From positions 496,001 to 560,000 of the forward strand of contig CAZNDO010000002.1 in NCBI GenBank assembly GCA_964571855.1: DNA of 64,000 bases, given 5' to 3'. Numbering within the stretch: the stretch's first letter is position 1; each line of letters starts with the position of its first letter. Position numbers and translations under genes: made by a program. The DNA is from CAYYFX01 sp964571855 (GTDB lineage Bacteria; ARS69). Below, in pieces: positions 19,202-29,099 of the stretch. The notes under the pieces are model-generated. The model had not been told where the DNA came from and ran no database searches. It worked only from the letters and a program-made list of their open reading frames with translations.

Positions 19202-19790
19202 CGACGACATCCGCGAGAGCCTCGCGCGGCTGATCGGCGCCGCGCCCGGATTCGCGGCCGCCGGCGCGTGGCCGGATGCCGAGTGCGCCCTGGCGGCGCT
19301 CCCCGCCGCCGATGCGCACGTGGTTCTCATGGACATCGGCCTGCCGGGGATGTCCGGCATCGACGCCTGCGCCGAGCTGCGCCGCCGCCGGGACGACGTG
19401 GACGTGGTGATGCTGACCGTGCACCAGGACGACGACCTGGTCTTCCGCGCGCTGGCCGCCGGCGCGAGCGGCTACCTCGTGAAGGAGGCGCCCGCGGACC
19501 GCATCCTGGATGCGGTGCGCGAGGTGCGCGGCGGCGGCGCCCCGATGAGCCGCGGCATCGCGCGCCGCGTGGTCGCGTCGTTCCGCAGGGCCGAGGAGTC
19601 GCCCCTCTCCGCCCGCGAGACCGAGGTGCTCTCCCACCTGTGCGAGGGCCGGAGCTACGCGCGGATCGCGAAGGCGCTGTTCGTCTCCGAGGAGACCGTG
19701 CACTTCCACATCAAGAACATCTACCGGAAGCTGGAGGTGCACTCGAAGTCCGCGGCCGTCGCGCGCGCGCTCCGCGACCGCCTGGTCTGA
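19158..19790 (+). CDS. NarL/FixJ-family response regulator
   Basis: A 210-residue regulator. The receiver domain has the acidic cluster VEDDDD, the phospho-acceptor Asp in VLMDIGLPGMSG and the Lys in YLVKEA. The LuxR-type helix-turn-helix is at residues about 145-205 (LSARETEVLSHLCEG, SEETVHFHIKNIYRKL). It is the evident partner of the sensor kinase whose gene it overlaps by 44 bases. The start is uncertain: TTG at 19158 gives a normal N-terminus, GTG at 19182 would begin directly at AIVEDDDD, and an ATG at 19068 would add 30 residues unlike the family. Neither of the first two has a strong ribosome site. Confidence 0.9.
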   Translation: MSLPPPIRVAIVEDDDDIRESLARLIGAAPGFAAAGAWPDAECALAALPAADAHVVLMDIGLPGMSGIDACAELRRRRDDVDVVMLTVHQDDDLVFRALAAGASGYLVKEAPADRILDAVREVRGGGAPMSRGIARRVVASFRRAEESPLSARETEVLSHLCEGRSYARIAKALFVSEETVHFHIKNIYRKLEVHSKSAAVARALRDRLV

Positions 19791-19883
19791 CCGCGGCCCG
19801 TCAAAACCACCAGTTCCGGGAGTGGCGGCACCCCCGCCCGCGGCGACACGCTGGGACCTCACCCGCTCCAACCGGAGGTTCCG

Positions 19884-21731
19884 ATGCGATCCCGCCCCGA
19901 CCTCGCCCCCGCCTGCCGCGGCGCCGCCGCGGCCCTCGTCGCCGCCCTGCTCCTCGCGCCCCGGCCCGCGGGCGCGCACGCGTTCACGGCGGTGCAGGAC
20001 AGCACGAATCCCATCGTCGCGGCCACCGTCACCGGCACGTACGGCGGCTGCGCGTGGGTGGACATCGACGGCGACGGGATGCTGGACCTCTCCATCGCCC
20101 GGAAGCAGCAGGCCTATCGCAACCTCGGCGGCGGCGCCTTCCAGGCGATGCCCGCGGTGTTCCCCGGCGCGAGCGGGACCTACGGCATGACCTGGGCCGA
20201 CGTGGAGAACGACGGCGACCTCGACGTCTTCTGCGTGGCGCAGAACACGTTCCCGTGGCCCACCGGACTCTGGCGGAACGACGGGTTCTTCTCCTTCACG
20301 CGGGACACCACCGGCATCATCGACGACGGGGCGTACCTGAGCGGCTGGGGCTGCGCCTTCGCGGACATCGACAACGACGGCTTCGCCGACCTCTCCGTCG
20401 CCGCCGCGAACGGCTTCGGCGGCGTCACCCACCCGAACCGCCTGCTGCTCAACAACGGCGACGGGACGTTCACCGACATCGACAGCACCGTCGTGACGGA
20501 CTCCCTGGACGCGCACACCGTCGGCACGTGGTCGGACTACGACCTGGACGGCGACTCCGACTACTTCATCGGCAGCGGCCAGATCTCCCAACTGTCCCCG
20601 GACAACCTGTTCCGGAACGTGCTCGCGGAGAACGGCTCCTGGGGCTTCGAGCGGATCACCACGGCGCCGATCGCCACCGACCTCCAGGACGGCCAGGTCT
20701 GGAACTGGATCGACTACGACAACGACGGGGACCTCGACGCCTACCTGACGAACTACAATACCTTCCTGGGCAACCGCCTGTACCGGAACGACGCGGGCGC
20801 GTACGTGGGCATGACCGCAGGGGATGTCGGCACCATCGTCTCGCTGCAGCGCGCCGGGCTCGCCAGCAACTGGGGGGACTTCGACAACGACGGCGACCTC
20901 GACTGCCTCGTGACGAACGACGGGACGGCGCCGTGCGACGTGTTCCTCAACGACGGCGACGGCACGTTCACGCGCGAGACCACGAGCGACCTCGCCACGC
21001 TGCCCGGCCCGCACTACGGGGCGTCGCTGGGCGACTACGACCGCGACGGGGACCTGGACCTCTACCTGCATGGCGGGACGCTCACGAAGCGGCTGTACCG
21101 CAACGACCTCCCCGGTTCGAACGGCTGGGTGGAGCTGACCCTGGTCGGCGCGGGGGCGCCGGGCGGCAGCAACGTCGCCGCCCTCGGGGCGATGGTGCGC
21201 GCGAAGGCCGTGATCGGCGGCAGCCCCGTGTGGCAGATGCGCGAGGTCACGGCCCAGAACAGCTTCAACGCGATGAACATGCTGGACGTCCACTTCGGCC
21301 TGGGCGATGCGGCGTCGATCGACAGCCTGGAGATCCGCTGGCCTTCGGGCATCGTCCAGACGTTCGTGGACGTCCCCGCCGGCCGCGTGTACCGCATCCT
21401 GGAGGGCGAGGATCCGACCGCCGCCGGCGCCATCGCTCCCGCGGCCGGCGACACCCGCCTCGGACGCGCCGCGCCCAATCCGCTGCGGGACCGCACGTCG
21501 ATCGCGTTCGAGCTCGGCCGCCCGGCGCGTGCCCAATTGGCCGTGTACGACGTCGGCGGCCGGCTCGTGCGTTCGCTCGTCGACGCCGAGCGCCCCGCCG
21601 GCCGGCACGAGACCACGTGGGACGCCCGCGACGCGGAGGGACGGGCCGTGGGCTCCGGCGTGTACTTCGTCCGCCTGCAGGTGGCCGGCGAGGCGCCGGT
21701 CCCGGTGCGGCGCATCACCGTGGCGCGCTGA
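19884..21731 (+). CDS. Exported VCBS/FG-GAP and ASPIC/UnbV (CRTAC1-like) protein with FlgD-type C-terminal domain
   Basis: A 615-residue protein with a signal peptide (AAALVAALLLAPRPAGAHA). At least six calcium-binding FG-GAP/VCBS repeats follow, each with a D-x-D-x-D-G-x-x-D loop (VDIDGDGMLDLS, ADIDNDGFADLS, YDLDGDSDYF, DYDNDGDLDAY, DFDNDGDLDCL, DYDRDGDLDLY), making a beta-propeller. The ASPIC/UnbV region is near residues 415-515 (GLGDAASIDSLEIRWPSG). The last about 80 residues (APNPLRDRTSIAFEL to FVRLQVAG) form a FlgD-like Ig domain, the kind that serves as a sorting domain in FCB bacteria. It is probably surface-exposed or secreted; its ligand is unknown. Confidence 0.88.
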   Translation: MRSRPDLAPACRGAAAALVAALLLAPRPAGAHAFTAVQDSTNPIVAATVTGTYGGCAWVDIDGDGMLDLSIARKQQAYRNLGGGAFQAMPAVFPGASGTYGMTWADVENDGDLDVFCVAQNTFPWPTGLWRNDGFFSFTRDTTGIIDDGAYLSGWGCAFADIDNDGFADLSVAAANGFGGVTHPNRLLLNNGDGTFTDIDSTVVTDSLDAHTVGTWSDYDLDGDSDYFIGSGQISQLSPDNLFRNVLAENGSWGFERITTAPIATDLQDGQVWNWIDYDNDGDLDAYLTNYNTFLGNRLYRNDAGAYVGMTAGDVGTIVSLQRAGLASNWGDFDNDGDLDCLVTNDGTAPCDVFLNDGDGTFTRETTSDLATLPGPHYGASLGDYDRDGDLDLYLHGGTLTKRLYRNDLPGSNGWVELTLVGAGAPGGSNVAALGAMVRAKAVIGGSPVWQMREVTAQNSFNAMNMLDVHFGLGDAASIDSLEIRWPSGIVQTFVDVPAGRVYRILEGEDPTAAGAIAPAAGDTRLGRAAPNPLRDRTSIAFELGRPARAQLAVYDVGGRLVRSLVDAERPAGRHETTWDARDAEGRAVGSGVYFVRLQVAGEAPVPVRRITVAR

Positions 21732-21746
21732 CCGGGCCCGGCCGGA

Positions 21747-21781
21747 CCGGGGAGCGCGGGCGGCCGCCGCCCGCGCCCCGG
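21747..21781. terminator. Strong bidirectional terminator hairpin
   Basis: GCGCGGGCGG (21754-21763), loop CCG and CCGCCCGCGC (21767-21776) form a perfect 10-bp stem. It is extended by CCGGGG and CCCGG flanks with one unpaired A. It sits exactly between the convergent ends of the VCBS protein gene and maeB. Confidence 0.7.
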
Positions 21782-21782
21782 T

Positions 21783-24029
21783 CTACCGGGTCTCCGCCGC
21801 CTCGACCACGGCGAGCGCCACGAGGTTCACCACGTCCGCCACCGACGCCCCGTGCTGCAGCACGTGCACCGGACGCCGCGCCCCGGTGAGCAGCGGCCCG
21901 ATCACCACCGCGTCCGACAGGTACTGGATGAGCTGCAGCGCCGTGCTCCCGGACTGCAGGTCGGGCGCCACGAGCACGTTCGCATCCTCGGTCAGCCGCG
22001 AGAACGGGAAGTAGCGGCGGCGCAGCGCCCCGTCCAGCGCCGTGGCCAGCTGCATCTCGCCGTCCACGACCAGCTCCGGCGCGCGCTCGCCGGCGATCCG
22101 CGTGGCCTCGCGGACCTTCCGGGCCCGCCGGTCGTCCGCGCTGCCGAAGTTCGAGAACGACAGCATCGCCACGCGCGGGTCCAGCCCGAGCACGCGCGCC
22201 GCGTCCGCGCACGACAGCGCGATCTCCGCCAGCACCTCCGCGTCCGGATCCACGTTCACCGCGCAATCCGCCAGCAGGAGGACCTTCTTCGGCAGGATGA
22301 CGAGATGGTGGCTGTGGATGCGCCGGAACCCCGGCGCCGCGCCGATGACCTCCAGCACGCACCGCAGCGACTCGGCGTAGTGCGCGGACGCCCCGGCGAT
22401 CATCACGTCCGCGTCGCCCCGGTGCAGCATCATCGCCGCGAACGTGTCCGCCTCGCGCATGCGCGCCGCCGCGGTCGTCTCCATCACGCCGCGCCGGTTG
22501 CGCATGTGGAAGTACTCCTCGGCGTAGCCCGCCGTGTCCGGGCTCCGTCCGGGCTCCACGATCCGCACCCCGCCCAGCTCCAGGTCCAGCCGGGCGAGCC
22601 GCTCGCGGATCCGCGCCTCGTTGCCCACCAGCACGGGGCGCGCGATGCCGTCGTCCAGGAGGATCCGGCACGCGCGCAGCACCGTCTCGTTCGCGCCGTC
22701 GCCGAACACCACGCGCCGCTCGGCGCGCGCCGCCCGGAGCACGAGCCCGCGCAGCGTCTCGCGGCCGGGCCCGAGCCGCGCCGCGAGCTGCTTCTCGTGC
22801 GCCGCCGCCTCCACGGGCCGCCGCGCCACGCCCTCGGCCACCGCCTGCTGCGCCACCGCGGCGGACTCCCGCAGCAGGATCCGCGGATCGGTGGGCTTGG
22901 GCAGCAGGTACTCCGGGCCGAAGGCGAAGTGCTCGCTCCCGTACGCGCGCTCCACCTCCTCCGGAACGTCCTCGCGGGCCAGCGCGGCCAGCGCGCGCGC
23001 CGCGGCCAGCAGCATCCCCTCGGTGATGCGCGTGGCGCCCACGTCGAGGGCGCCGCGGAACACGTACGGCACGCTGAGCAGGTCCACCACCGCGTTCGGG
23101 TGGAGGTCCGACCCCGTGGCCACGATCACGTCGCGGCGCGCCGCGCGCGCGTCCTCGTACGGGATCTCCGGCTCCGGCGTGGCCAGCGCGAACACCACGG
23201 GATACGGCGCCATCGCGCGCACCATCTCCGGCGTCACCACGCCGCCCGCCGACGCCCCCACGAATACGTCCGCGCCCTTCATCGCATCGGCCAGGGCGAC
23301 CGGAGCGTCCGCGCGCGCGAAGGGACGCTGGTGCGCCAGGAGCCCCGGCCGGTCCGGGCGGATCAGCCCGTGCTCGTCGTACAGCGCGAGGTGCGCCGGG
23401 GGGACGCCCAGCCGGACCAGCAATCGCGCGCAGCCGGTGCCCACGGTCCCGGCGCCGCACAGCACGACGCGCACGTCCTCCACGTCCTTGCGGACGAGGT
23501 CGAGCGCGTTGATCAGGGCGGCCACTGCCACCACCGCGGTGCCGTACAGGTTCTCGTGGAACACGGGGATGCCCAGCGTCCCGGCCAAGCGGTCGTGGAT
23601 GTCCAGCCCTTCGGGCGAGCGCACGTCCTTCAGGTTCACCGCGCCGAAGCCCGGGGCGAGGCGGCTCACCGTCTCCACGAACTCGTCCGGTCCCGCCACG
23701 TCCAGTTCCAGGTCGAACACGTCGATGTCCGCGAGGCGCTTGAGGAGCACGGCCATCCCCTCGAGCATCGGCTTCGCCGCGGCGGGGCCCACGTTGCCCA
23801 CGCCGGTCACCGCCGTGCCGTCCGAGACGAGGGCCACGAGGTTCCCGCGCGCGGTGTACTCGAACGCGGCCGACGGCTCGTCCGCGATCGCGCGCGCGGG
23901 GAATGCGGCTCCCGGGAGGTAGGCCAACCGCGCTTCGCGCGGCGAGAAGCACGGCTTCGTGGATCGGACCTCGATCTTGCCCGCGCGATCGCCGCGATGA
24001 TACGCGAGCGCGTCCTCCTTCCGGATCAT
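21783..24029 (-). CDS. maeB: NADP-type malic enzyme with phosphotransacetylase-like domain
   Basis: A 748-residue bifunctional-type malic enzyme of MaeB layout. The malic domain (residues about 1-420) contains the tyrosine region AFEYTARGNLVALVSDGTAVTG, GLDIHDRL, the metal-binding PVFHENLYGTA and the nucleotide fold VVLCGAGTVGTGCARLL. The C-terminal phosphotransacetylase-like domain runs from about residue 440 to the end (VFGDGANETVLRA, VAPDLQSGSTALQL). It converts malate to pyruvate and CO2 with NAD(P) reduction; in MaeB enzymes the second domain is regulatory and binds acetyl-CoA. Its ATG overlaps the stop of the upstream 1648-residue protein gene (ATGA), implying an operon and linked pyruvate/PEP metabolism. 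Confidence 0.93.
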   Translation of the reverse strand: MIRKEDALAYHRGDRAGKIEVRSTKPCFSPREARLAYLPGAAFPARAIADEPSAAFEYTARGNLVALVSDGTAVTGVGNVGPAAAKPMLEGMAVLLKRLADIDVFDLELDVAGPDEFVETVSRLAPGFGAVNLKDVRSPEGLDIHDRLAGTLGIPVFHENLYGTAVVAVAALINALDLVRKDVEDVRVVLCGAGTVGTGCARLLVRLGVPPAHLALYDEHGLIRPDRPGLLAHQRPFARADAPVALADAMKGADVFVGASAGGVVTPEMVRAMAPYPVVFALATPEPEIPYEDARAARRDVIVATGSDLHPNAVVDLLSVPYVFRGALDVGATRITEGMLLAAARALAALAREDVPEEVERAYGSEHFAFGPEYLLPKPTDPRILLRESAAVAQQAVAEGVARRPVEAAAHEKQLAARLGPGRETLRGLVLRAARAERRVVFGDGANETVLRACRILLDDGIARPVLVGNEARIRERLARLDLELGGVRIVEPGRSPDTAGYAEEYFHMRNRRGVMETTAAARMREADTFAAMMLHRGDADVMIAGASAHYAESLRCVLEVIGAAPGFRRIHSHHLVILPKKVLLLADCAVNVDPDAEVLAEIALSCADAARVLGLDPRVAMLSFSNFGSADDRRARKVREATRIAGERAPELVVDGEMQLATALDGALRRRYFPFSRLTEDANVLVAPDLQSGSTALQLIQYLSDAVVIGPLLTGARRPVHVLQHGASVADVVNLVALAVVEAAETR

Positions 24030-27000
24030 GGCTCCTCCTCCCCGGTCCGGGAGCGCGCGCGCCCCCGTCCGATCGGACGGCGCTCCAGCGTCTCGCGGAG
24101 CGCGGCGAAGAATGCGGGCAGCGGCCGCGCCTGCAGGAGGCGCAGGCCGCTCCCGTCGAACGCGAACTCCAGGTCCAGCGGCCAGCCCCAGGCCGTCTCG
24201 AGCCGCCCCGCCGCGCGCACCAGCTCGTCGAGCTCGATCCACTCCAGGGCCGGCCGCATGCGCTGGTGCGACTTCGTCACCACGCGCACCGTGCCCTGGC
24301 CGGCGGTCCGGTCCGGCACGACCTGCTCGGCCTTCTCGTGGATCACGTACCGGAACCGGTGCAGGCCGGGCTCGCCGGGGGTGCGCAGCACGCGGATCTC
24401 GTCGGCGGCGATCGCGCCGGAGACGAGCCCCTCGCCCAGGCCCAGCCCGGCCTCCACCAGCATCTCCCGCGCTGCCGCGCCTCGCGCCCCGCGCGTGCGC
24501 ACCACGCCGGAGACGCGCGCGGCCACCAGCCGCTGCACGAGCACGCCGCCGCCGAGGCCGAGCGCGGGAAGGCCCAGCTCCGCGCGCCGCTCGATGGCGC
24601 GCTCCGTCCAGAGGCCCGCCCACGCCCGCCGGATGCCGAGGTCCACCTCCCCCGCGCCGCGCACGCCGAGGAACGTCTCGAACTCGCCCGCCCGCGGCTC
24701 GCGCGGGAGATCCTCCTCGAAGCCCGACGAGCGGACGGCCACCACGGCATCCTCCGGCTCGCCGGCGGCGCGGAGCGCGCGGTAGGCGTCCGCCACCGCA
24801 GCGGCGACGTCCTCCGGGAGCGGCGTCCGCTCGAACAGGCGGCGCACCGCCGCGGAGCGTTCCGCCGTCCCGGCGTCCCGCTGCAGCGTGGCGGCCAGCG
24901 CGTCCGCCAACGTACGGTCGCCGGCCGGCGCCGCGAGCATCCTCCGCCACGCCGCGTCGCCGAGCGCGAACCATGCGGGCACGGCGCCCGGTCCGAGCAC
25001 GCGCGCGATCGCGGCCAGGCCCGCCGCCTTCGCGCCGATCCGGGACGACAGCTCCGCGCCGCCATCCTCCGGTCCGAGCACGACGCGGTCCGCGAGCGCG
25101 CCGCGGGCGGGCGCGGCGACTGCGGCGCGGCGCGGGAGCCGCACCCCCAGCAGCGCGTCGATCGCGTCCGGCAACGAGCCCTCGATTCCCGGCCCCGTGC
25201 GCCGCACCTGCGCGCGCAGGCGGTGCAAGGCCCGGCGCGTCGCACGGTCCAGCTCGTCCCACGAGGGCGCGTCGGCCTCCTCCCGCCGCGGCCGACCCGA
25301 CTCCGCGAGCGTCCGCGCGGCGACACGCGCCGCCTCGGCGCGCTCCAGCGCGTCGAGCCGCAGCGCCAGCACCTCCCCCACGCTCTCCGCGGACGGCATC
25401 CAGTCCACGGCCAGCCGCCGCGCCGCGGCCGCCGCGCGCAGCGTCTCCGCCGCGACGCGCTCCAGCCGCGCGCGTGCCGCGTCGCCCACGTGCGGGTTGG
25501 CGAAGAGCGCCCGCAGGATGTCCCGCCGCGACTCCGCGGTCACGTCGGCGCCGCCCGCCGCGATCTCGTGGGCCGCGTGCGCGGCGAGGACCGGATCGCG
25601 CAGCGCCGTCGCGGCATCGCGCAGGCGGCCCGCGGTGCGCAGCACGCGGCCGCGCCGCACGAGGACGTCCTGCGGATCCCGGGCCCGCGCGAGGGCGGCC
25701 CCCTCGCGCCGCAACGTCGCGAGGTCGTCGTGCAGCGAAAGCGTGGCCGGCGCAGAGCCCAGCACCTGGAGACGGCCGGCCTCGGCATCCACGACCAGCA
25801 GATCACCGTCGCGGATGGTCCACTCGCCGAGCCCGCGATCCGTGCGCAGCGTCACGCGCAGCCGGCGCAGGTCGCGCGTCTCCTCCCGGCTCTCCACGCG
25901 CGGCACGTGCAACGCGCGCCTTCCGTCCGGCTCCTCCGTCCAGCGCCCCGGCACGAGCACCGCCGGCTTGGCCTGCTGACCCAGGACGAGACCCGCGTGG
26001 CTGAGCACGCTTCCGGCGGTGGCCACGACCGCCGCGGCGCGGCGGAGCCGCGCGAAGTCCTTCGGCCCGAGCCGCTCGAGCACGAGCACGCCGCCGTCCG
26101 GGTCCGACGCCTCGGCGCCGCCCGCGAGCACGGCCCGCCCGCACGCGCGTCCCCCGCCGATGCGCCGCGCCTCCACGACGCCCGCCTCCCCGGCGAGAGC
26201 CGCCGCGGGCCGGCCGGCCTCCTTCAGCACCTCCGCCCGGACCCGCGCCGCCTCGGCCGCCACGCGCTCCCCGGGGACGTCGGTCCCCTCGTCCAGCAGA
26301 CCGTCGCGACGGGCCAGCGCGGCGACCTCCGCGGGGTCGTCGAACAGGTCGGTGTCCCAGCGCCCCTGGGACGACGCACGCCGGCACGACGCCTCCGCAT
26401 CCCGGGCGAAGATCGCGAGCTTCGCCGGTCCCTCGGGGTCGCGCAGCACGAACAACCCCGCCGGCGCGCCGCCCAGCGACAGCCGCGCGCGCTGCACCGG
26501 CCAGCCCTGCACGGCGCCGGTGGAGGCGAAGCGCAGCGAGCGCTCCATCGCCGAGGCCAGCCGCGCCGCGCGCACGCCGTACGCCGTGGCCTCCGCGCTG
26601 CCCAGCATGACGGCGAACAGCTCGGCCTCGTGCCGCGGGCGGAAGCGCGCGTGCCCCGCGCGCTCCAGGCGACCGTCCCGCTCCACGACCGCGCCGCGGG
26701 CCACCGCTTCGCGCAGCGGGCCCAGGATCACCCGTGCGACGTCGAGCGGCGCGGCCGAGCGCAGCTCCGCCGCGCCGCGCGCCGCATCGTCCAGCCCGAG
26801 CCCGCGCAGGCCCTCCGCCCACGCGGCGCGCGTCGCGTCGGAGGGAACGTCCGTGAAGCTCGCCGGGAACGCGCCCTTCCCGGTCCACACGGCCTCCCGC
26901 GCCGCCGGGCCTTCGCCCTCGCCGGCGAGGATGCCGGTGCGATCCGCGGTGAGCAGGCGGCTCCACGGCAGGACGCCCCAGGCCGCGAACGACCGCTGCA

Positions 27001-28972
27001 GCGCATCGGCGGCGCGGGCGCGCGCGGCCGCGTCGAGTCCGAGCGATCCCATCACCCAGTCCAGGTCCATCAGGTACGGGGCCAGCCGCAGCAGGTACGC
27101 GGCGCGGTCCGCCACGTCGGCGGCGTCCACCGCGCGCTCCTTGTCGTACCGGACGTGCACGCGCGTCGCGTCGATCTCCACGTCGAAGTCCGCGGCCTCC
27201 AGGAAGCGGCGCAGCGCGGGAAGCTCCGGATCCGGGTGCGAGCCGAGATCCGCCTTGCTCACGCCGAAGTACTCGAGGTCCACGAGGCCCCCGCGCAACG
27301 GCGGGGCGCGGTCCACGCGCAGGAACGCCGGATGGCTCCACCACGTGAGGTACGTGTGCGCCTCCGACCCGTACACGAAGACCCGGACCTGCGGGAACTC
27401 GCGGTGCCCGTGCAGCAGGTTGTGCGCGAACGCCTCCACCAGCGCCTCCACCGCCACCGGCAGGCGGTCCTCCGCGCGCGCCCCCGCATCGAGATCCGCC
27501 CACCGCACCGTCGGCACGCGCGCCGGCGGCTTCCCCCGCTCCACCAGAAGGATCTCCACGGTGCGGTCCGTCACGGACGGGTCCGCCAGGAGGCGCGCGG
27601 CCAGCCGCAGCGAGCGCTGGTGCAGGTACCGCTTCAGCCCGTGCAGCGTGCGGACCTGCGCGGGGTTCGCCGGATCCTCGAAGGACCGCACCAGCCGGGT
27701 CGTGCCGGGATCGAGCGGCTCGTCGGGCGGGGCCGCATCCAGCCGCGCCGCGATCTCCGCGCGCAGCGAGGCGTACACGTCCGGCAGGATCGCGCACTCG
27801 GCGGCGTGCGTCCCGAACAGCGCCACGTGCTCCGCCACCAGCGCGTCCATGCGCGCCACCGTGCGGCGGGCGCGCTGCGGACCCACCGGCTCGAAGTCCA
27901 CGAAGTCCTGCAGCACGTCCGCGTGCGCCAGGCAGTACGCGCGGAAGCGCGCCACGCGATCCGCCATCCGGCCCGGCATCGCGCCGCCCCCTTCGCGCCC
28001 GCCGTGCGCGAGCACGAGGGACGGCGCGGGCGTCGTGCGCGCGCCGGGGGCCGCGCCGAGGAGCGCGGCTTCCGCGGGCGACACCGCGGACGGGAACGAT
28101 CCGCCGAAGGACAGCAGCACGCGTTCGCGGACCTCGATCCCGCGGTTCGCGCGCGCGAGGCCGACCGCCGCGAGGACCTCGCGCAGCCCCGCGCCGCCGA
28201 GCGTCGCCTCGGCCCGCCGGAACGACGGCAACGCCACCGGCGGCCCGCCCGGGCGAGGCAGGAGATCCAGCAGGTCGCGGTGTCCCGCGCGGAGGTACGC
28301 CAGGTACGGCACCAGGAAGGCGAAGTCGTCCGCCGACAGGAGATCGCGCGCGGCGACGGCCACGTCCGCGCCCTCGGCGTCGAGCACGCGCGCCGCGAGG
28401 CGACGGAGCTCCGGATCGGCGAGCGCCTCGCGCGGCGCCGCGTCACGCGCCGCGAGCCTCCGCCACGCGCGCCCGATGGCGGCGAGACGCGCCACGTCCC
28501 CGGAGGCTTCCTCGCGTTCCGCCCACCGCGCCAGCTCGACCAGGAGACGGTGCGGATGGTGCACGCTCCCGGCCGCCGCCGGCCGCAGGGCGAGATCCAC
28601 GCCGTCCGCGGCGAGCTTCGCATCCCGCGCGCGCAGCAACGCCCGCGCGTGCGGCCAGGGATCGGCGTTCGCCGCGGCGGCGGCCGCGAACAGCGGCGCG
28701 AGCGCGCGTACCGGCTCCCCTTCCCGCGCGGCCAGCGCCCGGGCCAGGACGCGAAGGGCGGCGCGGTCGAGGGATCGGGGGTGCGCCGGCGTTCGCGCCG
28801 CCAGTTCCGCGGCGGCGCCGGCAACGACGTCCGCGCGCGCGAGCGGCGAGGCCAGCTCGGCGGTGATCGTTCGCACGAGCGCGGCGATGCCGGCCCGCTC
28901 CGCACGCGTCGGGGGCTGGGCGCGAGAGGAGCGCGGCGGGCCGCCATCCGTCGGACGGGGCGACGCGTCCAC
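24026..28972 (-). CDS. Giant PEP-synthase/glucan-dikinase-like protein (phosphohistidine plus C-terminal ATP-binding domain)
   Basis: A 1648-residue protein with a GTG start preceded by GGGAGAGG. The first 900 or so residues match nothing I recognise. A PEP-utilising swivel domain near residue 990 has TAGSVLSHAGLVLG, with the His expected to carry phosphate. The C-terminal 340 residues are a PPDK/PEP-synthase ATP-grasp domain: IGAKAAGLAAIARV (about 1310), VAVRSSGFEEDLPRE (about 1415), GGGVLVQRLVAARVSGVV and a final QARPLP. PEP synthase and PPDK have the ATP domain first, then His, then a TIM barrel. Here the order is unknown, His, ATP, with no barrel, as in alpha-glucan water dikinase. So it may transfer the beta-phosphate of ATP to an unknown acceptor. 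It is coupled to malic enzyme downstream. Confidence 0.8.
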   Translation of the reverse strand: MDASPRPTDGGPPRSSRAQPPTRAERAGIAALVRTITAELASPLARADVVAGAAAELAARTPAHPRSLDRAALRVLARALAAREGEPVRALAPLFAAAAAANADPWPHARALLRARDAKLAADGVDLALRPAAAGSVHHPHRLLVELARWAEREEASGDVARLAAIGRAWRRLAARDAAPREALADPELRRLAARVLDAEGADVAVAARDLLSADDFAFLVPYLAYLRAGHRDLLDLLPRPGGPPVALPSFRRAEATLGGAGLREVLAAVGLARANRGIEVRERVLLSFGGSFPSAVSPAEAALLGAAPGARTTPAPSLVLAHGGREGGGAMPGRMADRVARFRAYCLAHADVLQDFVDFEPVGPQRARRTVARMDALVAEHVALFGTHAAECAILPDVYASLRAEIAARLDAAPPDEPLDPGTTRLVRSFEDPANPAQVRTLHGLKRYLHQRSLRLAARLLADPSVTDRTVEILLVERGKPPARVPTVRWADLDAGARAEDRLPVAVEALVEAFAHNLLHGHREFPQVRVFVYGSEAHTYLTWWSHPAFLRVDRAPPLRGGLVDLEYFGVSKADLGSHPDPELPALRRFLEAADFDVEIDATRVHVRYDKERAVDAADVADRAAYLLRLAPYLMDLDWVMGSLGLDAAARARAADALQRSFAAWGVLPWSRLLTADRTGILAGEGEGPAAREAVWTGKGAFPASFTDVPSDATRAAWAEGLRGLGLDDAARGAAELRSAAPLDVARVILGPLREAVARGAVVERDGRLERAGHARFRPRHEAELFAVMLGSAEATAYGVRAARLASAMERSLRFASTGAVQGWPVQRARLSLGGAPAGLFVLRDPEGPAKLAIFARDAEASCRRASSQGRWDTDLFDDPAEVAALARRDGLLDEGTDVPGERVAAEAARVRAEVLKEAGRPAAALAGEAGVVEARRIGGGRACGRAVLAGGAEASDPDGGVLVLERLGPKDFARLRRAAAVVATAGSVLSHAGLVLGQQAKPAVLVPGRWTEEPDGRRALHVPRVESREETRDLRRLRVTLRTDRGLGEWTIRDGDLLVVDAEAGRLQVLGSAPATLSLHDDLATLRREGAALARARDPQDVLVRRGRVLRTAGRLRDAATALRDPVLAAHAAHEIAAGGADVTAESRRDILRALFANPHVGDAARARLERVAAETLRAAAAARRLAVDWMPSAESVGEVLALRLDALERAEAARVAARTLAESGRPRREEADAPSWDELDRATRRALHRLRAQVRRTGPGIEGSLPDAIDALLGVRLPRRAAVAAPARGALADRVVLGPEDGGAELSSRIGAKAAGLAAIARVLGPGAVPAWFALGDAAWRRMLAAPAGDRTLADALAATLQRDAGTAERSAAVRRLFERTPLPEDVAAAVADAYRALRAAGEPEDAVVAVRSSGFEEDLPREPRAGEFETFLGVRGAGEVDLGIRRAWAGLWTERAIERRAELGLPALGLGGGVLVQRLVAARVSGVVRTRGARGAAAREMLVEAGLGLGEGLVSGAIAADEIRVLRTPGEPGLHRFRYVIHEKAEQVVPDRTAGQGTVRVVTKSHQRMRPALEWIELDELVRAAGRLETAWGWPLDLEFAFDGSGLRLLQARPLPAFFAALRETLERRPIGRGRARSRTGEEEP

Positions 28973-29039
28973 GACCTCTCCCGGACCCGGGGCGGTCCAA
29001 CCTACGCCGGGAGGGGCTCCCGGGCCACGGGCGCGGCGC

Positions 29040-29062
29040 GCCGGAGCGGCAGCGGCTCCGGC
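29040..29062 (-). repeat. 8-bp-stem inverted repeat between the lipase and the giant dikinase-like gene
   Basis: GCCGGAGC (29040-29047) and GCTCCGGC (29055-29062) form an 8-bp stem with a 7-base loop. It lies downstream of the lipase and about 70 bases upstream of the next minus-strand gene. It could be part of a termination region together with the hairpin at 29076-29093. Confidence 0.4.
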
Positions 29063-29075
29063 CGGACGGGCCCCC

Positions 29076-29093
29076 GCCGGGCCGGCGCCCGGC
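29076..29093 (-). terminator. Hairpin following the minus-strand lipase gene
   Basis: GCCGGGC (29076-29082), loop CGGC and GCCCGGC (29087-29093) form a perfect 7-bp GC stem 7 bases beyond the lipase stop codon. There is no T-run. Confidence 0.45.
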
Positions 29094-29099
29094 GGCGCG

